A stretch of 64,000 nucleotides of DNA from Ricordea florida. Lineage: Eukaryota > Cnidaria > Anthozoa > Corallimorpharia > Ricordeidae. Of this stretch, positions 17,501 to 25,831 are shown piece by piece. The notes under the pieces were generated by a model. The model was not told the DNA's origin. It searched no databases and saw only the letters and a program-made list of their open reading frames with translations. How positions within the stretch are numbered: position 1 is the first letter of the stretch; each line of letters starts with the position of its first letter. The DNA is taken from NCBI GenBank assembly GCA_949710005.1, contig OX453282.1, positions 22,574,341-22,638,340 on the forward strand. Direction: 5' to 3'. The translations under genes were made by a program, and so were the position numbers.

Positions 17501-18427
17501 ATCATTTTCATTCTTAACATTTATAATAGCCTTCTTTTTTGCTAATATTGGTGGTAGTGGAATGTAGGAACTTCCAACAAAAGGTTCGAAAGGGTCAATG
17601 TTGATATCAAAGTATTCCACTCGATCGAATTGCCATCCAGAACCTTCCTTTTGAAACTTTTCAATCAATTCAAGTTGGCGATTTGTCATGACATTGTACA
17701 ATTCAGAAAGATCGGTTGACTCTGTTATGGTTTCCACATTTGAATGAAAGTATCCTAGATTTTCATCATTCTTTTTTGTGAATTTGCAGGTAAAGATGAA
17801 CTTGATTTTGACGGGCTTCTTTTGCTCATTAATTAGATCCAAAACTTTTGGTTTGATTTTATCGATAAATGTATTTGAGCCGTACCCTTTTTGCCCATCT
17901 ATCCTGTGAGTTTTCATATAACCCCGCAATGCTGTTTGTTGTTCTTCTATATTAAATTGTTCACCCAATTCATCTCTCACACTATCAGATATATTTACAT
18001 TTTCTCTAGGTTTGGATTTTGTTTTTTTGTTATTATTAAATTTTATGATGTTTTCATTGCTTAAATCTGCAAGCTTTCTAGAAAACTCGTCTTTATCCAA
18101 AACCTTAAATGAATAATTTCCCCAATTAAAAGTTTGTTTTGATCGTTTTTGGGGGGTTATAAAAGTTGGTGCTAATTTCCTTTTTCTTGGTGGAGGAGAC
18201 CCGGGCGGTGTGACAGGTGGCGTTCTTGGCGGAGGAGACCCGGGTGGCGTGACAAGCCTTGGCGGGCCTTCATTAAGTCTTTGCCTATAATTTTCCAAAT
18301 CCTCAAGTGTATTTATACCCCTTTCACGTAATACTGCTATTTTCTCCGCTTTTCGCATACCATTTCTCCCCCGTATACGTAATTCCCTCAAAATTTCTTT
18401 TAATTCAACGTCTTTTAATTGCTCCAT
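14534..18427 (-). CDS. polB: Protein-primed-type family B DNA polymerase with SAP and HNH segments (B)
   Basis: 1297 aa, intact. SAP-like residues 1-50 plus Pro-rich linker come from the right inverted repeat and are shared with the zinc-repeat protein at the other end. A C2H2-like finger (CHRCLNAF) lies near 440. Exo I DFES is near 487. An endonuclease-VII-like HNH module (CHICGDELGKDKVIDHCH, then RGAAHSECN) is near 585-620. Exo II NLSGYDAH is near 632, Exo III YLKTDALLLADVFENF near 795, Pol A DANNLYG near 890, Pol B KLMNNSVFGKT near 1030, Pol C FTDTDS near 1125 and LRAKLYSY near 1194. This is the polymerase expected to replicate the linear element by protein priming. The HNH insert between Exo I and Exo II is shared with C but absent from A. 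Confidence 0.93.
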   Translation of the reverse strand: MEQLKDVELKEILRELRIRGRNGMRKAEKIAVLRERGINTLEDLENYRQRLNEGPPRLVTPPGSPPPRTPPVTPPGSPPPRKRKLAPTFITPQKRSKQTFNWGNYSFKVLDKDEFSRKLADLSNENIIKFNNNKKTKSKPRENVNISDSVRDELGEQFNIEEQQTALRGYMKTHRIDGQKGYGSNTFIDKIKPKVLDLINEQKKPVKIKFIFTCKFTKKNDENLGYFHSNVETITESTDLSELYNVMTNRQLELIEKFQKEGSGWQFDRVEYFDINIDPFEPFVGSSYIPLPPILAKKKAIINVKNENDLECFKWAVTSAAYIQKIHPERLNKQMIENSKNFDWSGMEFPTSLKQIDKFEKQNPYYTINVYGYEEGDVYPLRISKKQKGYLINLLLISEGKNNHYCWIKDMSRLLASTVSKHKSKMYFCHRCLNAFQTEKSLEKHLEYCAKNEEVKIDMPKNEDGSPKFIKFTNYNRKMRVPFVVYADFESFTEKMDTCSPDLRKSFTKQYQKHTPSGFSYLLKFFDENETIIRQYTAKSPGEDVAQIFVNNLESDIRAIYKNTRYKKKVRMTEEDRTSHNLATHCHICGDELGKDKVIDHCHLTGKYRGAAHSECNLNYKVPKYFPVIFHNLSGYDAHLFIKNLGVTEGKVNCIPNNEEKYISFTKQIVVDTFTNKEGKMVEVKREIRFIDSFKFMPTSLEKLVTNLPKESFKNLTSYYEGEQLNLLLRKGVFPYEWFDKFIKLNETQLPPKEEFYSKLNDEEIKEEDYQHAQNVWKTFKMKTMREYHDLYLKTDALLLADVFENFRDVCQKNYGLDPAHYYTAPGLAWDAALKYTKVNLELLTDINMLLMIEKGIRGGVSMISTRYGKANNPYMSNYDPNLPKMFIQYLDANNLYGGGMSRPLPTHGFRWMSDQEFENWENTPCILEVDLEYPTHLHDLHNDYPLAPERIVVNKVEKLIPNLNNKVKYVVHRETLKLYQSLGLKVTKIHRGITFEESAWLKPYIELNTALRAKGNNDFEKDFFKLMNNSVFGKTMENIRNRVDIKLITNQKDAKKLISKPNYQHRTIFCENLVAIHMKKTKLVFNKPVYLGMCILDLSKTIMYNFHYNYIKPKYGEMVKLLFTDTDSLMYLIETEDFYKDIAPDVREMFDTSNFPKNHPSGIETGVNKKVINMFKDEAGGKTIAEFVGLRAKLYSYRMDEGEEEKKCKGMKKAVVKKTIRFEDYKDCLFTKKPQMRQMNVFRSRLHDVYSETVNKVSLSCDDDKRIICEDGINTFAYGHYRAEPFKTESGGSSVS

Positions 18428-18686
18428 TTCGTATTGTATTCCACTATTCTTTCTTTTAAATCATTTTTTTTCCTTTCGCCGCTTTCGTATCGGTTTTTTT
18501 GTATTGGCGCAAACTCATCAGTTTCCCTCCGCCTTCCGACACGACTTGTGGAATAGTTGGTAAAATCCAATCAAAACTCCCCCAATACTTTCCGATACTT
18601 TCCGGTTCTTTCCGGTTCTTTTCCGAAAAAAACTTGATTTTTTTTAATTTTTTGAGTTGTCTCAGAACCCGCTTTTTACTACTACT
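18191..18686 (-). repeat. Element B right terminal inverted repeat
   Basis: 496 bp, reverse complement of 3699-4195. It contains the PolB start codon (18425-18427) and the first 79 PolB codons. The outermost bases, read inward, are AGTAGTAGTAAAAAGC. The host copy of the target duplication TATAT follows at 18687-18691. The phased CGGAAA units appear here as TTTCCG near 18590-18630. Confidence 0.95.
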
Positions 18687-18696
18687 TATATAGAAA

Positions 18697-19275
18697 ATGG
18701 CTGAAACCGAAGGAAACGTGCTGGATGAAATTCTCCGCGAGGAAGGAATCACCTCGTACGCCGCTGTAGACGACTGTCGGGAAGAACGGGAGGCACTTGC
18801 TATTCTGGCAGCCGCAGGCAACACCAAGGAGTACTTGGGGAAGGAGCTGTCGCTGGGCGACGTCCACAAGCTCTCGATGAAGGAGGTTGCTTCGCTCCAT
18901 CTTCGTTACCAGACGACCCTCGGAAAGCAGGTCGAGCGCAGTCTCTCTTGCGGCTTCTTAAAAGTCGCGTGCAAGGTGGTAAGCCGTGTGTTGGGAGCCG
19001 TAGGTAAGCAGCTGGATTCCAAACAGGCGCTGTTAGAAGACCTCCAGCAGGATGCCCTGATCAGGCGTGAGTTAAGCTATGGGGCGGGTTGGATCGCGGT
19101 CCGCGGAGGCCACTTGGTGGCGCTAATGGCTGCTCTGGCGCATGTAGGCTGCCACACAGAGTCTGTCTGCGACGGTCTACCGACGCGCAGCACCGGAGGC
19201 TCGACGGTCGCAACCCCAGATGACTCCGTAGGAGAGCGGGCACGACGCTCCCGCGGCGAAGCCAGTGCGTCGTAG
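18697..19275 (+). CDS. ATPase-linked conserved protein, TKEYLG family (A)
   Basis: 192 aa, homologue of 11133-11648 (B) and 39007-39576 (C). Keeps LAILAAAGNTKEYLGKELSLGDV, LHLRYQTTLGKQ and a hydrophobic stretch near 135-150. The ATG lies 10 bp from the right edge of element B. Without B it would follow A's ATPase stop by 3 bp with a TATATAG motif between. The last about 13 residues (ERARRSRGEASAS) have no counterpart in the homologues. They are encoded by a 44-bp sequence that is an exact inverted copy of part of the next gene (19675-19718), so the native C-terminus appears to have been replaced. Confidence 0.72.
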   Translation: MAETEGNVLDEILREEGITSYAAVDDCREEREALAILAAAGNTKEYLGKELSLGDVHKLSMKEVASLHLRYQTTLGKQVERSLSCGFLKVACKVVSRVLGAVGKQLDSKQALLEDLQQDALIRRELSYGAGWIAVRGGHLVALMAALAHVGCHTESVCDGLPTRSTGGSTVATPDDSVGERARRSRGEASAS

Positions 19276-19718
19276 ACTCGAAGACTGCTAGCACGGTGCT
19301 GGCAGATGCTAGCAGATGCTAGTAGGTTTGCTGGCAGATGCTAGCAATTTTTTGATATTTGTATAGTATCTTGTCTGAAAGGGATGGAAGAAGAAGATCG
19401 TATTACAGCACCGACCGCTCCCCGAGAACCGACTAAACACAAGAATCCTAAGAAGGTCGCAGCTGGTCGTGCCCTCGCGGCTAGAAACAAAACAGCTCGA
19501 CAAGCTCTGGCTCGAGAGCAGGACCGCGAAAGAGATAGCGAGCGCGAGGAATCACACCGAGCTACGACAAGCTGGAGCTCTGTCAATTGGGGGCTCCTGA
19601 TTGCTGCAGGGATTCTCTTGGCCAGTCTGTATAGTCTGTATCTCGCGCAACAGAAGCAGCAGCAGCCGAGTATGCGAGTCTACGACGCACTGGCTTCGCC
19701 GCGGGAGCGTCGTGCCCG
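19237..19718. repeat. 44-bp perfect inverted repeat pair (A)
   Basis: 19237-19280 is the exact reverse complement of 19675-19718 (44/44). The left arm ends the 192-aa gene and includes its stop; the right arm is inside the basic-TM gene (VYDALASPRERRARP). The 394-bp interior holds short GATGCTAGCA direct repeats at about 19308-19345 and the 5' two thirds of the basic-TM gene. Perfect identity in a decayed element means a recent event. Confidence 0.85.
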
Positions 19719-19800
19719 TCCGGAGGGACAGCAAGCCTTCGGCGCTCTTCCAGAGCATCCGCCGCAGCAGCCAACACCCTCTCGTACAATTATGGAATAA
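19384..19800 (+). CDS. Basic single-TM protein (A)
   Basis: 138 aa, homologue of 10697-11095 (B) and 37330-37722 (C). Basic block HKNPKKVAAGRALAARNKTARQ near residues 19-38, highly charged helix, TM segment near 75-90 (LLIAAGILLASLYSLYLA), then a polar Gln/Pro-rich tail. A TATAG-like motif (GTATAGTATC) lies about 25 bp upstream. The coding sequence is intact. The tail includes one arm of the 44-bp inverted repeat. Confidence 0.72.
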   Translation: MEEEDRITAPTAPREPTKHKNPKKVAAGRALAARNKTARQALAREQDRERDSEREESHRATTSWSSVNWGLLIAAGILLASLYSLYLAQQKQQQPSMRVYDALASPRERRARPEGQQAFGALPEHPPQQPTPSRTIME

Positions 19801-19822
19801 ATTTTGGCTAGATATAGTCTCG

Positions 19823-20038
19823 ATGGACAACAAAGTCGTCTCCACTGTTGTCGAAGCGGCAACTCTGACAGGCATTGCTGCAGGTATTGGTTGGGTGGGA
19901 AAAAAACTTCTCAAAACGCCTATGATCTCGGATCCTTCCTCGTCGATTGAAAACTACGCGAAGTGGGTTGCAGTTCTCTCAGGAGCAGTCGCAGCTAGGC
20001 AATACTTAGTTGATAAAAAGATAATCCCAACTGAATAG
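19823..20038 (+). CDS. 72-aa-type two-TM protein (A)
   Basis: 71 aa from the ATG at 19823, chosen over a longer upstream frame because it matches the start of the homologues (ENKLV/DNKVV-x-TV). Conserved DPSSSIENYAKWVAVLSGA and a C-terminal KKIIP. Two hydrophobic segments. AGATATAGTCTCG lies immediately upstream, matching A's TATAG start-proximal motif. Two bp separate its stop from the next gene. Confidence 0.78.
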   Translation: MDNKVVSTVVEAATLTGIAAGIGWVGKKLLKTPMISDPSSSIENYAKWVAVLSGAVAARQYLVDKKIIPTE

Positions 20039-20040
20039 AG

Positions 20041-20472
20041 ATGGTAAGCATAGCAGTTATGGTGGGTGGGGCTATCTTAAACGCTACGGCCTTCGTTGGT
20101 GGTTCGTATCTCGCTCGGGCGCTTTCTGGGAAAGGTCCCGATGCAATGGCGGCTGAGCGGAAGCGCCACGACAAAGCTTTGGAAAAGTACCAGGCTGACT
20201 GGGCTGCCTTTCAGAAACGCCGCGAGAAGCTGGCAGATTGGGAAGTAGAGCAGGAACAACTGCGCAATAGAGCTGACCAAGACACAGCCGCAACGAACCG
20301 CGCTCTCGACCTGTACGCTAAGACCCATCCTCGTCCCACAGCGGTTGATGACCACGACGCCCCGAATTGGAGCGATTATTACCGTCCTTCGAGTTCCCAA
20401 CGAACAGGTGAATTGGCCTATGTAGGGGGTGGGATGCTCGCCATTGGGTATGCTGCTAGCCGATGGTTGTGA
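20041..20472 (+). CDS. Small two-TM protein, RHDKAxEKYQ family (A)
   Basis: 143 aa, homologue of 10016-10408 (B) and 36288-36692 (C). GGAILNATAFVGGSYLA at the N-terminus, KRHDKALEKYQADWAAFQ in the central helix, WSDYYRPSSSQRTGELAYVGGG and a final hydrophobic segment. It is slightly longer than its homologues owing to an insertion around residues 90-105 (THPRPTAVDDHDAP). Intact. Confidence 0.8.
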   Translation: MVSIAVMVGGAILNATAFVGGSYLARALSGKGPDAMAAERKRHDKALEKYQADWAAFQKRREKLADWEVEQEQLRNRADQDTAATNRALDLYAKTHPRPTAVDDHDAPNWSDYYRPSSSQRTGELAYVGGGMLAIGYAASRWL

Positions 20473-20510
20473 GACCACAATAGCTTTTTTCGCGATGGAG
20501 CTATAGACCA

Positions 20511-21599
20511 ATGGAAGAGAAGCCTGTCTACGACGCCGGAGGCTCGGCGCTGTCTGCGACGGACTTGGTCCGCCTCCGGAGCAAGCTGTCTGGCATCTAC
20601 TACAGCCCCCAGGGCTATTGGAAGGGGCACGCCGCGTCGAAGAAGTTGGCGGACGCGGCTGGCGTCTCTGAAGATACAGCCCTGGCTTGGCTAGAAAAAC
20701 AGGCAATTTGGCAGATCTACCTCCCGCCTCCACAGCGCATACCAAGGCCGAGGTTCAATGTCTCAACACCAAACGAGGTTCATCAGGCCGATCTTCTATT
20801 TCTTCCCCACGACCGCCCGGGACGTGGACGGAAGCTTTACAAGTATGCTCTCACCGTGGTCGATGTTGCCTCGCGCTACAAGGAGGCTGAACCTTTGGCT
20901 TCCAAGGAAGCGAGAGAAGTTGCAGGAGCGTTGGAGCGCATCTACAAGTGAAGCCCTCTCGAGTGGCCCAAGCTACTTCAAGTCGACCCGGGAAAAGAGT
21001 TCATGGGAGCTGTCTTGCCGCTACTAGCTCGCCACAATACCGAAGTCCGGCGTGGCCGCGTGGATATCCACCGAGACCAAGCGATCGTTGAGAGGTTCAA
21101 CCGGACTCTAGCCGAGCGGTTGTTCGGTTACCAGTACGCCCAGGAGATGCTTCTTCCCGAAGGAGAAAGATCGGTACAGTGGGTGGCTCGGCTGCCTGCT
21201 GTTGTCGCGGCTTTGAACAACGAACCAACGCGGTTGATCGGAAAAAAACCGCAGGATGCCATCGAATCCAAATCGGTGGTACAAAAACCTTCCGCCGTTG
21301 TACCGGGGAGGGCGGTTGGTTTGGAGGAGGAGAGACTTTCCTCTGACGCCAGCGTACGATATTTATACCAGTCTTGTGAACAGGAGGGCGGGCGAAGACG
21401 CGCAACGGACCCAATTTGGAGTCTCGAGGTTCTCGAGCAAGAACGCGCGATTGTTCGGCCTGGCGAGCCTGTGGTCTACTATCTCAGAGACGGGCCAAAA
21501 CGAGGCTTTGTCCGCGAGGAGCTGCAGGTAGTGCCTTGGAATACCGAATTACCCCCTGAAAGTGTACTCAAGGGGTTCGGTGTGAATCCCGTCGGGTAG
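20511..21599 (+). pseudogene. Retroviral-type integrase with one in-frame TGA (A)
   Basis: 363 codons in one frame, broken only by TGA at 20949-20951, where homologues have a basic residue; a CGA-to-TGA change would explain it. The core keeps the first Asp (QADLLFLPHD), the second Asp (LQVDPGKEFMG) and Glu (QAIVERFNRTL). The C-terminal domain keeps RRATDPIWSLEV and GPKRGFVREELQVVP. The N-terminus is about 25 residues longer than in B and C. Unlike B and C, the integrase here is co-directional with the virion genes and follows the RHDKA gene. CTATAGACCAATGG precedes the start. Confidence 0.88.
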
Positions 21600-24500
21600 A
21601 ACTCGTTCTCGTCGTAGTAAGCGGAAAGCCCGAGTTTCTCCTGGTGGTAAGTTGTCATCTTCCCGTGGTCCATCCGGAATCCCCGGTTTGCTGCCCGGTC
21701 GAGCGCTCCCTCGAGTGTTGCTTTGTATCGGCCCCAGGTCAAATCGTTGTCTTTTTTCGACATCCCCTTCGCCGAGGTTTTACTTTTTCCTGTCCCATCG
21801 TCGACGTAGTACGCCTTGCTGCATAGAGCGATGCCCGGGTTCCCTCGAACTCGAGTTTGAACAGGCCCGGCGTCCGGCCGCTCCATTTATCCCAAGCCAG
21901 CCATTTCTTTTTGCAGCCCTCGAACTCTTCGCGGAGCTCGGGGCGGACGACGTCGTCCAGGTTTTTCCCGGCGATTCCCATGTACAGGCTATCGGTATCC
22001 ATCTGTAGGAGCTCGAAGGATCTTCGGTCTACGAAATGGTTCAGGAAGTCGTAGTAGAATTCGAGCATCCGTAGTTTGGCTAGCTGATAGACTGTGATTC
22101 CGATTTGGAACGGGCGGGTGATCTCGATCTTCTGCTTCCTCCTGTGGATCTCGTAGGCGGAACCTATTTCGTCGAGGTCCTCGAACCAGGAGGAGCGGAG
22201 AGCACGATCGACAACCGCTTCGTCATCTGTGTAGGAGACCAATGTCTGCCGCTCCAGCGCCTCGATGAATTTACCGTAGCAACTATTACCCAGCAGCTTA
22301 AACAGGTCGGCGAATAGTGCTTTGTCCTTGTTGGTATCCCCTTATCGTCGAGCTTCTGTAACCTGGTCGACGAACCAGCCGAAGATCTTTTGCGGTTTGT
22401 AGTTGATCGTCCGGTACACCGCGGTGACAACTAAACCGTGGGCGAGGTACCAGCGTAGCAGAGGGGCGTACAACAGAATCTTCTTGGCCCATAGGGCTCC
22501 GACAAGCTTCGGCTCTGTTGAGCGGGTTCGTCCCATTCGCTCGAGATAGTCCAGCATCTCTTGGGGAACCGCTTCGATGGGGATCTCCTTGTTGTAGAAG
22601 AGCGGGGGCATTTCTTCTTCTTTCTTTGGCCAGAGGTGTTCGGGGACCTCGATGTCAACCTCGGCGAACCCGAACCACCTTCCTTCTCGTAGAGCCTCCA
22701 CAAACCCATCGACAGCCCTGGTTGGCTCGTCCGGACTACGGTAGTGGATCACCGTTCCCTCCCCACAGGGCATAGGGGCTGCCATGGTAGAGAGGTAGAG
22801 CGCGTTCGCGTCGTAGCCGAGGATGCGTTGACATTGGTGGGCCTGGGCCGTAGGCTCGTATTGGTGCGACCGGATCCGCGAGACGCCCACCTCGTGGTAG
22901 CGGGTAAATACAATCGAAGGCCCTCCGACAACCGCCGCTTTGAGCATGTCGTACGCTTCTTTGTTGGGGGCATACAGCTCGGGCGGGTTGGGGCTGCGAA
23001 GTGTGCCTCGCAAGACGAACCTCATCGACACTCCAGGTAGACTAACCGCATCTTTGAAGATGTCGATTCCATACGCGGTGTAGAAGTCGCGCATTTTGGC
23101 CAGTGCTTCGACGAAGGGGCCCACGTCGAGATTGTTGTAGTAGCGGAGCCACTCCGCGAAGGTCTGCATCCCCTTCTCCCGGAATACCCGCTTGCAGTCT
23201 CGATATTCCGAAAGGGAAAGAAGATATTTGCCTTTAAGTTTCGAAAACCACTGTGGGTAGTTTGGTAGGCCAGGGAAGTCGAGCTTGTCAGGACTATCAA
23301 ACCAGTCATACGGGAACCACGACTTCGCGAGGGTACACCCATAGGCTTTGACCCAGGCGTCGTAGGTTTTCCCAGGCCCTATATAGTTCACAACATCCAG
23401 GAATTTCAACCCTGGAGTCGTAATGAACATAATCTAGTTCGCTTTGCAGCCCACTTTGATTGACTGGTCGGTCGTCTTACAAAGCTCTTCGACGAAGTAG
23501 TTCCGGATTAAATTCAAATCGTACTTACCCGAATTAAACCCGAGCACGGGGACTTGGTCGCACCACTCTTCAATCGCTAGCCGATACTTTTTGGGCAAGA
23601 GCTCGAGGGTGTCGGGCAGGAACCTCGCGCGAACGTCTTCTCGTATCCTAGCAGCTCGACGTTCTAGCGTTCGAATGAACTCCTCGATCAACAACTTCGG
23701 ATCTCGTACGCATAGGTGTTCGGGAGTCGGATCCAAAGTGTCGCTGATCGAAACCGAGATAGGAATATGTGTTCCCTCTAAGGACAGGTCTTCTTTAGGA
23801 CGACAAGTGCTGGTCTTGTCGAGGTAACTCTCAAAGTCGAACACGATCGCGTGAGGGTAAGTTATCGTCTTTGGGTCGGGGATGCGATCTTTTCTCCAAG
23901 GTTTTGGCTCCTCGTGCTGCCACCGAACCACAAGGCGATAGCCAGCAGCTCGGATTTTGGCTTCTCGCTCGAGGAGTCTGTTGGTATGCTATCTCGCGTG
24001 TAACAGGGCTGCCGTTTTTCTTGGAAAGATTCCGAAGTTGCTCCTGGCGTTGCTTCGGCGATGGGAAACAGCGTTTGCACCCATGCCATAGGCACCCGTT
24101 GAATTGGAAGACGGTCTTTGAAATGGGATCATAACCGTCTACGGCGAAACCTTCTATAACTCGTTCGCCTCCATGCCCACATAGCTGGTGATGGATATGG
24201 ATCCCTCTGGTGCGGGCTTCATACTCGAGCCATTGGACGGCTTGGACGCTATCCCGTTTTTGTGGGTAGAAGGCCTTCTCAAAGGCAGACGGCGGAGCTT
24301 CCACTTTCTCTCCTTTGCAGACAACTTTTGTCTCACCTTGGGTGCAACGCTCGGCGTGGCGATGGAGATGGCAGGACTGTGTGAACCTTGCATTGCACTC
24401 TCCGCACACGAACTTTTTCGCGAGTTTCTGGATGTCGCGAATGAGAAACGCGTGCCCCTCGTAGACGCCGATCGTCATTGGTGGAGTGCCTACTTTTTCA

Positions 24501-25552
24501 TAGTGCGCCGGGTGCCTCCGATGCAACCAATCTCCAGACTCTTGTGGTTCGTATACCCGGATCCCGAGCCGGAAGTGCTGCTCTACTTTCCGCAGCTCGT
24601 CCTGAGAAATCCCTGGGCAAGCCTCGGGCGAGTGGTACATCTCTCTCGCAAGAGCTCGAGCTTGGCTGGTACAACGATCCACGCGCGCGCCACGGTGGAC
24701 CGCTATACACCGAAAGAGGCAGAGGTTATCTTCATATGTATCCAAGGAATACATCCCAGGCTTTCTCCTCAACCAATCTGGGAGTGGTCCTGTCCCCAAC
24801 AAAGGCGCCTGCCTATCTACTACAACTTTTACCGTCACAGAGATAAACCGGATGAAGACCCACTTGGTGTTAGGGCGCTCGATTTGGTCACCAATCAAGC
24901 GCTTCTCGTCTTCCGCCTGCACCCAGTCTCTAGCTTGTGGTTCTAGGCGTTGAATCCAAGGACTGCCTTGTACTGTTTTGTGAAACAAGATAATTTCTCC
25001 CGTTTCGAGGTTCCGGAGTCGATAGGTATAACTGTATCGGAGATAGAAGCTGGTGGTGACCCTCTCGTGGAGCTTATCCATAATCCGATCCACCAGAGAC
25101 CCGGCCACGCCTCGGAAGAAAGACCACTTCCAGAAGCGGCGACCAGCTTCCTCTCCCTCTCTCTCTCCATCCAACTCTTCGAGTATACGCGCACCTTCTC
25201 GCACCAGAGATCGCGCTAAGGGGGCTCGCCGGTTTTCAATTTTTCTACGAGCTTCTGTCCTCATCGTTGGGGTAGTCCTCTTTCGGACACCTTCCGCGAG
25301 AAGAGCGGTGTCGACCTCTCTCGCAAGTTGACGGAGTTCACGAGCCCGCTGCCACTTCTTGTGGGGGTTCTCTATATCCCCTCTGGTTATAGCAGGGTAT
25401 CTCCCCGTCTGTAGCGCTCGCCAGAGTCTTTTCCTCCACTCCGCGGCGCGAGCCTCCCCGATCGCTTGTAGGAGGTCAGCTTTTAGCATCTTAGAACCTA
25501 CAGATAATCCATAACTTCTTGCTAAAGAGCGTAACTCTTTGACGGTGGGCAT
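21479..25552 (-). pseudogene. polB: Family B DNA polymerase of a different lineage, disrupted (A)
   Basis: Reads leftward from the ATG at 25552. SAP-like N-terminus (TVKELRSLARSYGLSVGSK), C2H2-like finger (CGECNARF) near 24.4 kb, and a restriction-nuclease-like segment with FQFNGCLWHGC near 24.08 kb. Then Exo I FDFES (about 23.84 kb), Exo II GFNSGKYDLNLI, Exo III-like YYNNLDVGPFVEAL, Pol A GYDANALYLS (about 22.82 kb), Pol B LLGNSCYGKF, Pol C MDTDSLY (about 21.99 kb) and a C-terminal FRMDHGKMTTYHQEKLGLSA segment. Breaks are a frameshift near 23.93-24.0 kb, TAG at 23434-23436, TAA at 22342-22344 and a frameshift near 21.74-21.88 kb. No HNH insert. The 3' end overlaps the integrase. Confidence 0.88.
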
Positions 25553-25699
25553 ATTTTGAAGATACCTTTATGCAACACTCTCTAAATGGAAATAATTTTT
25601 GTGTAGCCACTCTCTAATGGAAATACCTTTGGAACGCCAACGTTTTTTCCGAAGATTTATAGTATGCATATTTGTCTAAATTGAAATTGCTCATTAATT

Positions 25700-25760
25700 T
25701 TCGGAAAACGCTCGGAAAATCTTCGGGGTATCTTCGGAAATCTTCGGGTCATCTTCGTGC
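25700..25760. repeat. Helically phased TCGG motifs near A's right end
   Basis: CGG-type cores at 25702, 25713, 25724, 25735, 25745 and a degenerate CGT at 25756, spaced 10-11 bp, mostly as CTTCGGAAA or TTCGGG. The surrounding 25553-25831 has no ORF and is likely A's terminal repeat region. B's inverted repeats carry four CGGAAA units with the same spacing. Confidence 0.55.
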
Positions 25761-25831
25761 ACCACACCAATTCGTATTTGTTTGCCTTGGGAGTCTTTTC
25801 GCCTTGAAATAAAGCTTCTAGAGACATGTTA

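Larger units (their letters stand above)
3699..18686. mobile_element. Element B: complete, intact Polinton-like element nested in A
   Basis: A 14,988-bp element bounded by long inverted repeats whose termini read 5'-AGTAGTAGTAAAAAGC. The flanks show a 5-bp direct duplication TATAT (3694-3698 and 18687-18691). It encodes 15 ORFs without visible disruption: integrase, SAP/HNH-containing PolB, packaging ATPase, probable MCP and penton-like protein, and a conserved set of membrane proteins, plus three genes at the left end. Removing B would rejoin A's ATPase stop to the ATG of A's next gene with a TATATAG motif between them. B is strongly AT-rich relative to A. Confidence 0.93.
18687..25831. mobile_element. 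Element A, right part (Polinton-like, degraded)
   Basis: Continuation of element A after B. Rightward genes run TKEYLG family, basic TM, 72-aa type, RHDKA family, integrase; then a leftward polymerase converges with the integrase. The right terminus is not certain. A block of TCGG motifs phased about 11 bp apart at 25702-25756 resembles the motif in B's inverted repeat, so the end probably lies between about 25.75 and 25.83 kb. The partner repeat would be left of the window, so this cannot be confirmed here. Confidence 0.75.

Noticed and set aside
3116-20951. Stop-codon reassignment to explain in-frame TAG and TGA in element A
   Set aside because: Both stop types occur, A also has frameshifts, and intact genes in A, B and C use TAA, TAG and TGA as real stops.
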